Shown here: positions 1 to 5,419 of the stretch, one piece after another | Layout of the letters: each line of letters begins with the position of its first letter | How positions within the stretch are numbered: position 1 is the stretch's first letter | IMG/VR virus record: IMGVR_UViG_3300043429_000572 | Coordinates: 1-20,206 of that record | Direction: 5' to 3' (one strand) | Origin: a virus | DNA: 20,206 nucleotides | Position numbers and translations under genes: made by a program | Notes under the pieces: generated by a model | What the model was told of the DNA's origin: nothing | Seen by the model: only the letters and a program-made list of their open reading frames with translations | The model's database searches: none

Positions 1-1
1 C

Positions 2-277
2 GGATTAGTAAACGGCATGATTATGTTATCAGATCCGCGACCTATTAGTTTCGGTCTTTGTGTAGGTTCTTCTGATTTAATAGGTTGGACAGAAACAATT
101 GTAACGCCCGACATGGTAGGTCAAAAAATTGCTATATTTACCGCTGTTGAAGTTAAAAACGAAAAAGGAAGGGCAACTAAAGAACAGATAAAATTTTTGC
201 AGGCTGTTCGAAATGCAGGCGGCATAGCACAATTAACAAGATATATTGATAACGAATTTAAAAATGATGAGATATGA
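2..277 (+). CDS. VRR-NUC domain nuclease, 5' end off the window
   Basis: Small phage nuclease of the VRR-NUC family (PD-(D/E)XK fold), which in phages sits among replication and recombination genes. Visible motifs: GSSDLIGW (the catalytic Asp region), then FTAVEVKNEKGR (the ExK catalytic pair), then TKEQIKFLQAV and a closing GGIA. These follow the family order closely. The reading frame is open to the first base of the window (G-L-V-N-G precedes the first ATG at 17). Family members carry an Arg/Asn-rich N-terminal strand upstream of this point, so the true start lies to the left and the ATG at 17 is internal. The stop overlaps the next start (ATGA at 274-277), suggesting translational coupling with the DnaB-N gene. 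The family is confident; the cellular role (Holliday junction or flap cleavage) is inferred. Confidence 0.88.
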   Translation, partial: GLVNGMIMLSDPRPISFGLCVGSSDLIGWTETIVTPDMVGQKIAIFTAVEVKNEKGRATKEQIKFLQAVRNAGGIAQLTRYIDNEFKNDEI

Positions 278-885
278 CAACAGATGCTGAAAAACTTCTC
301 GAAGACTTAAAACAGGAAGCTATTAAAATGGATGCTTGGTTTAAAGATGACACTAAGCGCGAAAATTATAGAAACATTAAAGAAAAACAGCTGCTAACTT
401 TACAAAATGTAATTTTAGCATTAAATGAAAAAGAACAATCGATATTTGAAAAGTCAATTATTTTTCCACACAGCAAAGACCTTGAACAGATAATTTTAGG
501 TGCTATTCTGTTAGAATCGGATGCATATGAAAAAGTAAGTTTTTTAAAACCTGAACATTTTTATTTTGAAAATCACAAACAAATATTTGATGTTTGCAGT
601 TCGGTTGAAAAATGCGACATAATAACGGTAGCTGAAAAACTTAAATATTCTTGTGGTGGTCCTGCTTATTTGGCTGAAATGACAAACCGTGTTGCATCAA
701 CTGCTAATCTTGAAATGCACGCCAGAATACTAATTCAAAAACACATACAGCGCGAACTTATAGTATTGTCGATTCAAATGATAAATACAATTATCGCTGA
801 TACTGAGGATGTTTTTGAAACGGTAAAAAATCACATGGCAAATATTAAAAAATTCAATATTGGCAAACAAATCATAAGACAATGA
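274..885 (+). CDS. Stand-alone DnaB N-terminal-domain protein (helicase accessory or loader-like)
   Basis: 203 aa. From about residue 65 it matches the DnaB helicase N-terminal helical domain: HSKDLEQIILGAILLESDAY, then FYFENHKQIFD, a segment on choosing conditions (DIITVAEKL), then GGPAYLAEMTN and HARILIQKHIQRELI. In DnaB this domain forms the hexamer collar and binds primase. The RecA-type ATPase half is missing; the protein ends soon after the linker. The first 60 residues are charged and helical and have no family I recognise. The gene overlaps the nuclease by 4 bases and the helicase by 4 bases (ATGA at 882), so the three are probably translated together. Likely role: an oligomerising or primase/loader-contact subunit for the P-loop helicase encoded next. 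That role is inference; the domain call is firm. Confidence 0.82.
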   Translation: MTTDAEKLLEDLKQEAIKMDAWFKDDTKRENYRNIKEKQLLTLQNVILALNEKEQSIFEKSIIFPHSKDLEQIILGAILLESDAYEKVSFLKPEHFYFENHKQIFDVCSSVEKCDIITVAEKLKYSCGGPAYLAEMTNRVASTANLEMHARILIQKHIQRELIVLSIQMINTIIADTEDVFETVKNHMANIKKFNIGKQIIRQ

Positions 886-2603
886 AACAAGATAAAATAA
901 TTGATTGGTCAAATTCTGACCAAAAACAAAAACCAACTAAAAAACATAAGGCTGAACGTGCGCAATCAGTAACACCTGAAACTAATAAAAAAGGTTTTAT
1001 TGGCGGTTATTTTCGCCCTTTAGGCTGGTCAGCTGATGATGGTAGCATGATGTATTATTTTTATATCAGTACAACAATGTCAATAGTAAAATACAAAGCA
1101 TCGGCATTAAATAAAAATAATTTACTTAGCATTGCACCACTTGAATTTTGGCTAACAACGTTTCCGAATAGAGATAATAGCAATTTTGATGTAATGGCAG
1201 CAGCTGATTATCTAATTAGTTTTTGTAATTCATTAGGTTTTTACGATACGGTAAACATTCGCGGCCGAGGTGCATGGCAAGAAAAACAAGGCGTTATTTT
1301 TCATACCGGGAATAGCTTAATTACAGGCGGTCAAAAATACGCTTTAGATGCATTAAAAACTGAATATACATACGAATATCGAAAGGCAATTGAAATGCCA
1401 ATAGAACAGCCTTTAAGCTATGGTGAAGCTGCAATGTTGCCAAAGTTATTATCTAAACTAAATTGGCAAACAAAAGCTGATTATATTTTATTATCGGGTT
1501 GGTTAGCATTGGCACCAATTAGCGGTATTTTAAAATGGCGTCCTCACGTTTGGATAACAGGACCGCGCGGTAATGGCAAAAGTTGGGTTTTAGAAAACGT
1601 AATAAATGAAGTTATAGGAAGCATTGCAGTTAGTGTTCAAGGCACAGCGGCAACCGAACCAGCAGTAAGGCAAAAATTAAATAGTGATGCACTACCTGTT
1701 ACAATAGATGAAGGCGAAGGTAACGATGAACGCGCAGCACAAAGAATGCAAGAAATAATAGCATTAGCAAGAGCCGCAAGTAGTGAAAAATCGCCTGCCA
1801 TTGCCAAAGGCGGCAAAGATGGCAAAGCCATTGATTATTTTGTAAGAAGCTGTTTTTTGTTTGTAAGCATTAACCCACAATTAGTTAATGATTCTGACAA
1901 ACGTAGGTTTTGTATTTTAGAACTTAAAAAGTTAACTAATCAGGAAACTTTTAACGAAGTAGAAAAACTAAGAACTAAAACAATTTTTGAAAATTACGGA
2001 CAGCGTTTTCAGGCGCGCATGGTTAGTCTTGCTTATGAAATTCAAAAAAGCATTAAGATATTTACTCATGCTGTATCATTATTAACTGAAGATCGCGCAA
2101 CAGGTGACCAATTCGGAGCATTATTAGGCGGTTGGTGGCATACATGGAATGACAAAGCAGTAACGCCTGAATCGGCATTAGAAGAAGCTGCAGTTATATT
2201 AGAATATAGAAACGTGCAAGATGAAAAAGAAGAACTAACAGATGAACAAAGATGTTTGCAGCAAATATTAAGTCAGGAAGTTAGAATCGAATCTGAAAAC
2301 TACGTAGGCACAAAAACAATAGGTGAATTAGTTGAATACGCACATAATTATCAGCCAGCTGTTAAACCATCGCAAGCGGAAGCAAACGAAAGGCTAATGC
2401 GTTTAGGTATCCGCGTAATAAATGATGACCTGCTAATACTAAACACATCAGTTTTTGTGAAAAAAGTATTGACTAATACACCTTGGCAAGTATCATGGGC
2501 AACAATACTTTTAAGGCTAAAAGGCGCATCACGGCGAAGCAATACAAGATTTGCGGCTGGAATGTCGGGGCGTTGCGTTTCAATAAATTTAAAAAATTTA
2601 TAA
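882..2603 (+). CDS. Phage replicative helicase, P-loop ATPase (DUF927-like)
   Basis: 573 aa. The Walker A motif is GPRGNGKS at residues 227-234, preceded by HVWITG. The Walker B region is LPVTIDEGEG at 271-280. A sensor/arginine-finger-like stretch follows (RSCFLFVSINPQ, then DKRRFCILELKK). The N-terminal part has a DUF927-like layout (GGYFRPLGWSADD, then a YYFY strand). The C-terminal third has no motif I can name. Proteins of this type are phage or mobile-element DNA helicases, often fused to a primase; no primase (TOPRIM or AEP) motif is visible here. It follows the DnaB-N protein with a 4-base overlap, as if collar and motor were on separate chains. Its last codons lie in a 20-bp AT palindrome, after which the operon appears to end. 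ATPase is confident; the exact helicase family is less sure. Confidence 0.8.
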   Translation: MKQDKIIDWSNSDQKQKPTKKHKAERAQSVTPETNKKGFIGGYFRPLGWSADDGSMMYYFYISTTMSIVKYKASALNKNNLLSIAPLEFWLTTFPNRDNSNFDVMAAADYLISFCNSLGFYDTVNIRGRGAWQEKQGVIFHTGNSLITGGQKYALDALKTEYTYEYRKAIEMPIEQPLSYGEAAMLPKLLSKLNWQTKADYILLSGWLALAPISGILKWRPHVWITGPRGNGKSWVLENVINEVIGSIAVSVQGTAATEPAVRQKLNSDALPVTIDEGEGNDERAAQRMQEIIALARAASSEKSPAIAKGGKDGKAIDYFVRSCFLFVSINPQLVNDSDKRRFCILELKKLTNQETFNEVEKLRTKTIFENYGQRFQARMVSLAYEIQKSIKIFTHAVSLLTEDRATGDQFGALLGGWWHTWNDKAVTPESALEEAAVILEYRNVQDEKEELTDEQRCLQQILSQEVRIESENYVGTKTIGELVEYAHNYQPAVKPSQAEANERLMRLGIRVINDDLLILNTSVFVKKVLTNTPWQVSWATILLRLKGASRRSNTRFAAGMSGRCVSINLKNL

Positions 2604-2616
2604 AAATTTTTATAAA
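2597..2616. repeat. 20-bp perfect AT palindrome over the helicase stop codon
   Basis: A perfect inverted repeat made only of A and T, with core TATAAAAATTTTTATA, covers the TAA stop of the helicase gene. It ends 6 bases before the -33 element of the promoter at 2622. It could be a weak terminator, an operator for that promoter, or chance in an AT-rich stretch. Confidence 0.45.
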
Positions 2617-2621
2617 AATAG

Positions 2622-2651
2622 TTTGAAATATAAAAGTAATAGCTAACTTTG
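2622..2651 (+). promoter_or_regulatory. Bacteroidota-type promoter (TTTG-N18-TAACTTTG)
   Basis: TTTG at 2622-2625 and TAACTTTG at 2644-2651 match the -33/-7 consensus of the Bacteroidota housekeeping sigma factor (TTG, about 19 bases, TAnnTTTG). It lies in the 87-base gap after the helicase gene. Transcription should start near 2657-2660, giving a leader of about 30 bases for the small-gene operon beginning at 2691. Confidence 0.62.
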
Positions 2652-2690
2652 TGTATCGATTTGATTTTATGACAACAAAAACTTTATATT

Positions 2691-3023
2691 ATGAGAACGT
2701 ATTTAAGATTTACAGAAAATATCGAACAAGATATGAAAAAAGGTTTTTCTTATTTGAAAACACCTACAATGAAAAAAGCGCAAAAATTACAAGGTTTGTG
2801 TGCATTTAGTTTTGATACAACTATTTTTGATTATGAATTAGGTTGTGATAGAGAAAAAACAAAAGAAGAAATTCTTAAAGAAATTTATCAAATTTTAGAT
2901 AATTCTTGGTATATCAAATCTGATACAGCTGTTATTATTGAAGGCGAATATTTAGGTTCAAATCCAAATGGCGAAGGTGTTATTATTAAAGCAAATAGCA
3001 TTTATAAAAAATTTTACATTTAA
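2691..3023 (+). CDS. Conserved-looking small phage protein, unknown function
   Basis: 110 aa, first gene after the promoter at 2622. Not recognised. The N-terminal third is basic (MKKGFSYLKTPTMKKAQK). The middle is a mixed alpha/beta stretch with FDYELG. An acidic helix follows (REKTKEEILKEIYQIL), then a beta-rich tail with GEYLGSNPNGEGVIIKANS. There is no signal peptide, membrane segment or catalytic motif. An ATG at 2669 in another frame lies in the leader and opens a 47-codon overlapping frame, which I treat as a shadow. The leader has no Shine-Dalgarno. The position points to an early accessory protein. Confidence 0.72.
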   Translation: MRTYLRFTENIEQDMKKGFSYLKTPTMKKAQKLQGLCAFSFDTTIFDYELGCDREKTKEEILKEIYQILDNSWYIKSDTAVIIEGEYLGSNPNGEGVIIKANSIYKKFYI

Positions 3024-3040
3024 CAACAAAAAACTTCACA

Positions 3041-3238
3041 ATGAAAAACTTAATTATTTTTACCAGCAAGTTTAACATAGGCGATATAGTTACCTATGAT
3101 GATAAAATGACAAAGCTTTACACATCTAAAATTATTGATATCAAGTTTACTAATTCTTATCAGTACATGTACAAACTTGAAGATAAAAAAGGCATTTGGT
3201 TAACCGATAGATATTTAACAATACATGAAAACATTTAA
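3041..3238 (+). CDS. Small beta-rich protein, SH3/KOW-like layout, unknown function
   Basis: 65 aa, starting 17 bases after the previous stop behind an A/C-rich leader. The pattern FNIGDIVTYDD, then YTSKIIDIKF, then YKLEDKKGIWLTDRYL resembles the small SH3-like beta-barrel proteins common in phages (a GDIV strand, a turn, then a W-x-T/E-x-x-L end). That resemblance is from overall shape only. The last 14 bases overlap the next gene. Confidence 0.65.
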   Translation: MKNLIIFTSKFNIGDIVTYDDKMTKLYTSKIIDIKFTNSYQYMYKLEDKKGIWLTDRYLTIHENI

Positions 3239-3428
3239 AATATATCAACGCTTAAAAAGACAAGCGTACACATCAAAAGAAATATCCGCAATGCTTTTAA
3301 ATCTTTACATTGCTTTAGCCGATAATGATGAACGTGATATAAAATCTATTATTGAACTCTATGAAATTACGTACGAAGAAATTGAACAGATACAAACATT
3401 AACAAACAAATTATTAACTTCAAATTAA
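3225..3428 (+). CDS. Small helical protein, unknown function
   Basis: 67 aa, mostly alpha-helical, with a basic start (KIYQRLKRQ) and an acidic second half ending in ITYEEIEQIQ. The phrases SKEISAMLLN and TYEEIEQ recur in altered form in the next protein (STDELAIMLN, TYEEVEE), so the two may share a helical module by duplication. It overlaps the gene before it by 14 bases. The start was chosen because it is the only ATG that gives a full-length frame. No function can be assigned. Confidence 0.62.
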   Translation: MKTFKIYQRLKRQAYTSKEISAMLLNLYIALADNDERDIKSIIELYEITYEEIEQIQTLTNKLLTSN

Positions 3429-3440
3429 AAACAACAGATT

Positions 3441-3770
3441 ATGAAAACGACAACAGAGTATTTAATGCCAAATGACAAGACACTAATTATTACAGGCGAA
3501 TATAACGAATATTGCCGAGGTTCACGCGATAGATTTGGCGTACCATTGGAACCCGATACAGATGCTTATTTTGAGATTCTCAGCACTACAATTGATGATA
3601 CTGAATATAGCACAGATGAACTTGCAATCATGCTTAATATGACATATGAAGAGGTCGAAGAATTACTACAAGAATGTTTAAGCGAACAAGATGAATGCGA
3701 TTATGATGCTTATATTGATAACATGATACACAACCAACTTGATGACCTTTATGAAAAAAATAATTATTAG
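3441..3770 (+). CDS. Very acidic small protein, unknown function
   Basis: 109 aa, strongly acidic throughout. The N-terminal half is beta-like (TLIITGEYNEY, then GSRDRFGVPLEPDTDAYFEI). The C-terminal half is a helical, Asp/Glu-rich domain with TYEEVEELLQE and DECDYDAYID. The G-x-Y...RDRFG.P.EPD arrangement is one I associate with small uncharacterised phage proteins. A high negative charge is shared with DNA-mimic anti-restriction proteins, but nothing specific supports that here. The last 20 bases overlap the start of the hidden membrane protein at 3751. Confidence 0.68.
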   Translation: MKTTTEYLMPNDKTLIITGEYNEYCRGSRDRFGVPLEPDTDAYFEILSTTIDDTEYSTDELAIMLNMTYEEVEELLQECLSEQDECDYDAYIDNMIHNQLDDLYEKNNY

Positions 3771-3912
3771 TGCTACATTTGGGCTTTTCCTTGGTTTACT
3801 TATAGCCCTTAACACAAATCAACATCAACTTATGATTATCTTTAGTTTTGTTACCGGAGTTTGCTTTGCAATAGGTTTATTTTTATTTTTTGACAGAAAA
3901 AAAAGTGAATGA
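3751..3912 (+). CDS. 53-aa small membrane protein with two hydrophobic segments
   Basis: A short frame opened by ATG at 3751 inside the end of the acidic gene and closed by TGA at 3910-3912, one base before the next ATG (3914). It begins MKKIIIS. The first hydrophobic segment is about residues 7-20, followed by a polar turn (NTNQHQ) and a second hydrophobic segment at 28-47. It ends in a basic tail, DRKKSE. It fills what would otherwise be a 143-base gap, and its membrane pattern would be unlikely by chance. Likely an inner-membrane protein with a hairpin topology; its function is unknown (superinfection exclusion or a small lysis regulator are possible). Confidence 0.6.
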   Translation: MKKIIISATFGLFLGLLIALNTNQHQLMIIFSFVTGVCFAIGLFLFFDRKKSE

Positions 3913-3913
3913 T

Positions 3914-4168
3914 ATGACAGCAGTAGAATGGTTAGTTCAACAAATTGAAACTGGCAAGATTGAAATAGTATACTCAGACAAAATACATTCAATTAGATGC
4001 TTACCTGAGTTTGTCAAAGAAGCCCTCGAAATGGAAAAGCAGCAGATAAAAGATGCTTACAATCAAGGTTATCGGGATGGTGAAGATGATTCTTCGGGTA
4101 AAGATATAAGCCTTTATAATGATGCTGAATTATATTTTAATGAAACCTTTAAAAAAGATAAATTATGA
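3914..4168 (+). CDS. TAVEWL-family small protein, paralogue 1 of 3
   Basis: 84 aa from ATG 3914. A TTG at 3890 would add eight residues, but the two downstream copies both begin at the equivalent of this ATG. It has an N-terminal MTAVEWLVQQIE, a central ALEMEKQQIKDAYNQGYRDG helix, and a C-terminal ELYFNETF. This pattern (TAVEWL, then MEKQQI, then YYNETF/YK) is a recurring small protein in Bacteroidota phages with no known function. It is the longest of three tandem copies. It overlaps the next copy by 4 bases (ATGA) and starts one base after the membrane-protein stop. It is probably a soluble helical protein. Confidence 0.78.
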   Translation: MTAVEWLVQQIETGKIEIVYSDKIHSIRCLPEFVKEALEMEKQQIKDAYNQGYRDGEDDSSGKDISLYNDAELYFNETFKKDKL

Positions 4169-4374
4169 CAGCAGTAGAATGGTTAATTGAGCACGTCGGT
4201 TTAGACCTTACAAATGCTTGGAAAAAAGAAATTGAAATAGCCTTAATAATGGAAAAGCAGCAGATAAAACATGCTTATGTTTCTGGATTTAAAGAATGTG
4301 AGAAAATACATGAGGAAGCATTTTTTATTCAAGATTTATCAGAACAATATTACAATGAAACCTATAAAAAATAA
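4165..4374 (+). CDS. TAVEWL-family small protein, paralogue 2 of 3
   Basis: 69 aa. It begins MTAVEWLIEHVG and has the shared IMEKQQIKHAY helix and the C-terminal EQYYNETYKK. The nucleotide runs coding for the first seven residues and for MEKQQI are almost identical to those in copies 1 and 3, so the duplication is recent or kept similar by recombination. The spacer between the two motifs differs and contains a basic-hydrophobic helix. ATGA overlap with copy 1 and a three-base gap to copy 3 indicate one transcript. Confidence 0.75.
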   Translation: MTAVEWLIEHVGLDLTNAWKKEIEIALIMEKQQIKHAYVSGFKECEKIHEEAFFIQDLSEQYYNETYKK

Positions 4375-4377
4375 ATT

Positions 4378-4569
4378 ATGAAACAGACAGCAGTAGAATG
4401 GTTAGTATCAAAAACCGAATTAAATTATTATTCAGATAGCGATACTCTTTTAGCAATTCAACAAGCCCTCGAAATGGAAAAGCAGCAGATAATAGAAGCT
4501 TGTAATTATGGAGATTTTGAAGAATTAGGAGAACAATACTACAATAAAACTTATAAGCCCTCTGCTTAG
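4378..4569 (+). CDS. TAVEWL-family small protein, paralogue 3 of 3
   Basis: 63 aa. It begins MKQTAVEWLVSKTEL and has ALEMEKQQIIEACNYGD and the C-terminal EQYYNKTYK. Compared with copies 1 and 2 it has two extra N-terminal residues and a shorter linker between helix and tail. It is the last gene before the tRNA-like region; its TAG stop lies inside a 14-base near-palindrome (4564-4577). Function unknown. Confidence 0.73.
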   Translation: MKQTAVEWLVSKTELNYYSDSDTLLAIQQALEMEKQQIIEACNYGDFEELGEQYYNKTYKPSA

Positions 4570-4801
4570 CGCTGAGCATGGATCGAAGATGATACGCCTA
4601 AGTATTCCAAATCGTATGTTGGCACTGTTAGCGTTCAGGGGATAATTTAAAAACGCATTTTAAAGAAACTTAACTTGTATGTGGTTCGAATCCACTCGTT
4701 TACTGAGGTTAGGGAAGTAGGTGTTCAAAAGTTCGAATCTTTTGGTCTTGTAAAAGAAATGGTAGACACGAACAGTATGACAGCTGGAAAGACAGCATTA
4801 T
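4570..4801 (+). other. Non-coding stretch holding fragments of tRNA-like arms
   Basis: No credible gene in about 230 bases. Two hairpins look like tRNA T-arms: GTGG-TTCGAAT-CCAC at 4681-4695, and CAAAAG-TTCGAAT-CTTTTG at 4726-4744. Both have the seven-base TTCGAAT loop typical of a TpsiC loop. A D-loop-like phrase AAATGGTAGACACG, usual in tRNA-Leu, is at 4757-4770, and a GCTG-GAAAGA-CAGC hairpin lies near 4782-4798. I could not join these into a complete cloverleaf. A near-palindrome covers 4564-4577, and ATACG/CGTAT arms lie within 4592-4618. Best reading: decayed or rearranged tRNA genes, or a family of tRNA-like RNA elements. Confidence 0.45.
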
Positions 4802-4920
4802 AGTCCTGTGGCGGAAGTAGACGCACTGAGGTCAAAGAATTTTGTACACAACTGAGGTATTGGAGGATATTGACTGTTGAACCAATACAATTACAGGTAT
4901 CAAATCCTGTCAGGACTACT
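4802..4920 (+). tRNA. tRNA-like element A (degenerate, Leu-like ends), no confident anticodon
   Basis: The 5' arm AGTCCTG (4802-4808) pairs perfectly with CAGGACT (4911-4917). A D-arm-like GCG-GAAGTAGA-CGC follows at once, resembling tRNA-Leu but lacking the usual GG of the D-loop. A T-arm-like hairpin ACAGG/CCTGT (4893-4910) has an eight-base loop TATCAAAT instead of TTCGAAT. The middle (4825-4892) holds GTATTGG/CCAATAC (4857-4888) with an 18-base loop, and no normal 5+7 anticodon arm. The total of about 116 bases is too long for a class II tRNA. A T-run follows the 3' end and CCA is not encoded. A tRNA relic, a tRNA with an insertion, or a tRNA-like regulatory RNA are all possible. Confidence 0.42.
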
Positions 4921-4947
4921 TTTTTTAACTTCAATACACACACAATG
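4903..4947 (+). repeat. Direct repeat: tRNA-like 3' end plus leader, copy 1
   Basis: Bases 4903-4934 are identical to 5195-5226 (32 bases: the end of the T-arm, the 3' acceptor, a T-run and AACTTCAA). The following leader ACACACACA differs at two positions from the second copy. In both copies the start codon of a small ORF lies exactly 11 bases after the identical block. Confidence 0.85.
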
Positions 4948-5100
4948 GAAGAAACAGCATTTGATTTACCAGAAACAACAAAGTTAGAAATTATTGAAAA
5001 AATTGAAGCATTAGCTTGGGAAATAAGAAATGATTGGAGTGACCCAAGAAATGAATGTAGAAAAATTGTAGAACTTTGTGAAAAATTAAAACAATTATAA
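4945..5100 (+). CDS. 51-aa helical protein in tRNA-like cassette A
   Basis: ATG at 4945 sits behind the repeated leader, exactly as the ATG at 5237 does in the second cassette. A longer frame from 4870 (TTG) would run through the T-arm and acceptor of the tRNA-like element, so I reject that start. The protein is acidic-to-neutral and helical (ETTKLEIIEKIEALAWEIRN, then CRKIVELCEKLKQL), with two Cys and no recognisable domain. It ends 7 bases before element B. It shares no sequence with the cassette B protein. Function unknown; cargo-like position between two tRNA-like elements. Confidence 0.6.
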   Translation: MEETAFDLPETTKLEIIEKIEALAWEIRNDWSDPRNECRKIVELCEKLKQL

Positions 5101-5106
5101 ATAAAA

Positions 5107-5211
5107 TGTCCTGTGGCGGAAGTAGACGCAAGGATAGTGACCCCTAAAACTATCAGTTAGCAACTAAACTGCAAGGTGAGGCATTACAGGTTCGAATCCT
5201 GTCAGGACTAC
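5107..5211 (+). tRNA. tRNA-like element B (class II-like layout), no confident anticodon
   Basis: Acceptor arm GTCCTG (5108-5113) pairs with CAGGAC (5203-5208). The D-arm-like GCG-GAAGTAGA-CGC is identical to element A. A canonical T-arm ACAGG-TTCGAAT-CCTGT lies at 5186-5202. Between them are hairpin GATAGT/ACTATC (5133-5154, ten-base loop), hairpin AGTTAG/CTAAACT (5155-5170, one bulge, loop CAA), and a weak TGC/GCA pair. This resembles acceptor, D, anticodon, long variable and T arms of tRNA-Leu/Ser, but the anticodon loop is three bases too long and the D-loop lacks GG. It is about 103 bases long. T-run after the 3' end, no encoded CCA. Confidence 0.48.
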
Positions 5212-5239
5212 TTTTTTTAACTTCAAAACAAACACAATG
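5195..5239 (+). repeat. Direct repeat: tRNA-like 3' end plus leader, copy 2
   Basis: Second copy of the 4903-4947 block, with 32 identical bases and the same 11-base spacing to an ATG (5237). Together with the 23-base identical 5' block (4803-4825 and 5108-5130) it frames two different RNA cores and two unrelated small ORFs. Confidence 0.85.
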
Positions 5240-5419
5240 ACAGAACTAACAATATCAATGGCAAAAGATATGGATTTTGTAGAGTGGGTGCAGCATTTTA
5301 GACCCGAATGGTCTGAAGATGAATGTGTGGATTATCTATGGGAGCATACTTGTTTTCCATTTGGTCTTAAAGAAACAATCAAACAACTAAATGAGCAGCT
5401 TTTAAACACAACACAATGA
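5237..5419 (+). CDS. 60-aa protein in tRNA-like cassette B, unknown function
   Basis: Starts behind the repeated AACTTCAA leader. The protein is acidic and rich in Trp and Phe (DMDFVEWVQHFRPEWSEDEC, then VDYLWEHT) with a helical C-terminus (KETIKQLNEQLL). The DFVEWVQHF...WSEDE part is a helix-turn-helix-like layout with conserved aromatics, but I recognise no family. The stop overlaps the start of the glucosaminidase (ATGA, 5416-5419), so this gene is coupled to the wall hydrolase rather than to cassette A. Confidence 0.62.
   Translation: MTELTISMAKDMDFVEWVQHFRPEWSEDECVDYLWEHTCFPFGLKETIKQLNEQLLNTTQ

Noticed and set aside
2669-2811. 47-codon frame starting at ATG 2669
   Set aside because: Overlaps the 110-aa gene almost wholly, in another frame, with basic low-complexity content; probably a shadow.
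3441-3770. Anti-restriction DNA-mimic protein
   Set aside because: Only the acidic composition points to it; no fold or motif of a known mimic family is visible.
4870-4944. Longer start (TTG at 4870) for the 51-aa protein
   Set aside because: It would translate through the T-arm and acceptor of element A; the ATG at 4945 has the same place as the ATG at 5237 in cassette B.
4802-5211. Calling elements A and B intact tRNA-Leu genes with a stated anticodon
   Set aside because: Ends and T-arm fit, but the D-loop lacks GG, no 5+7 anticodon arm with T33 can be drawn, and lengths (about 116 and 103) exceed class II tRNAs.
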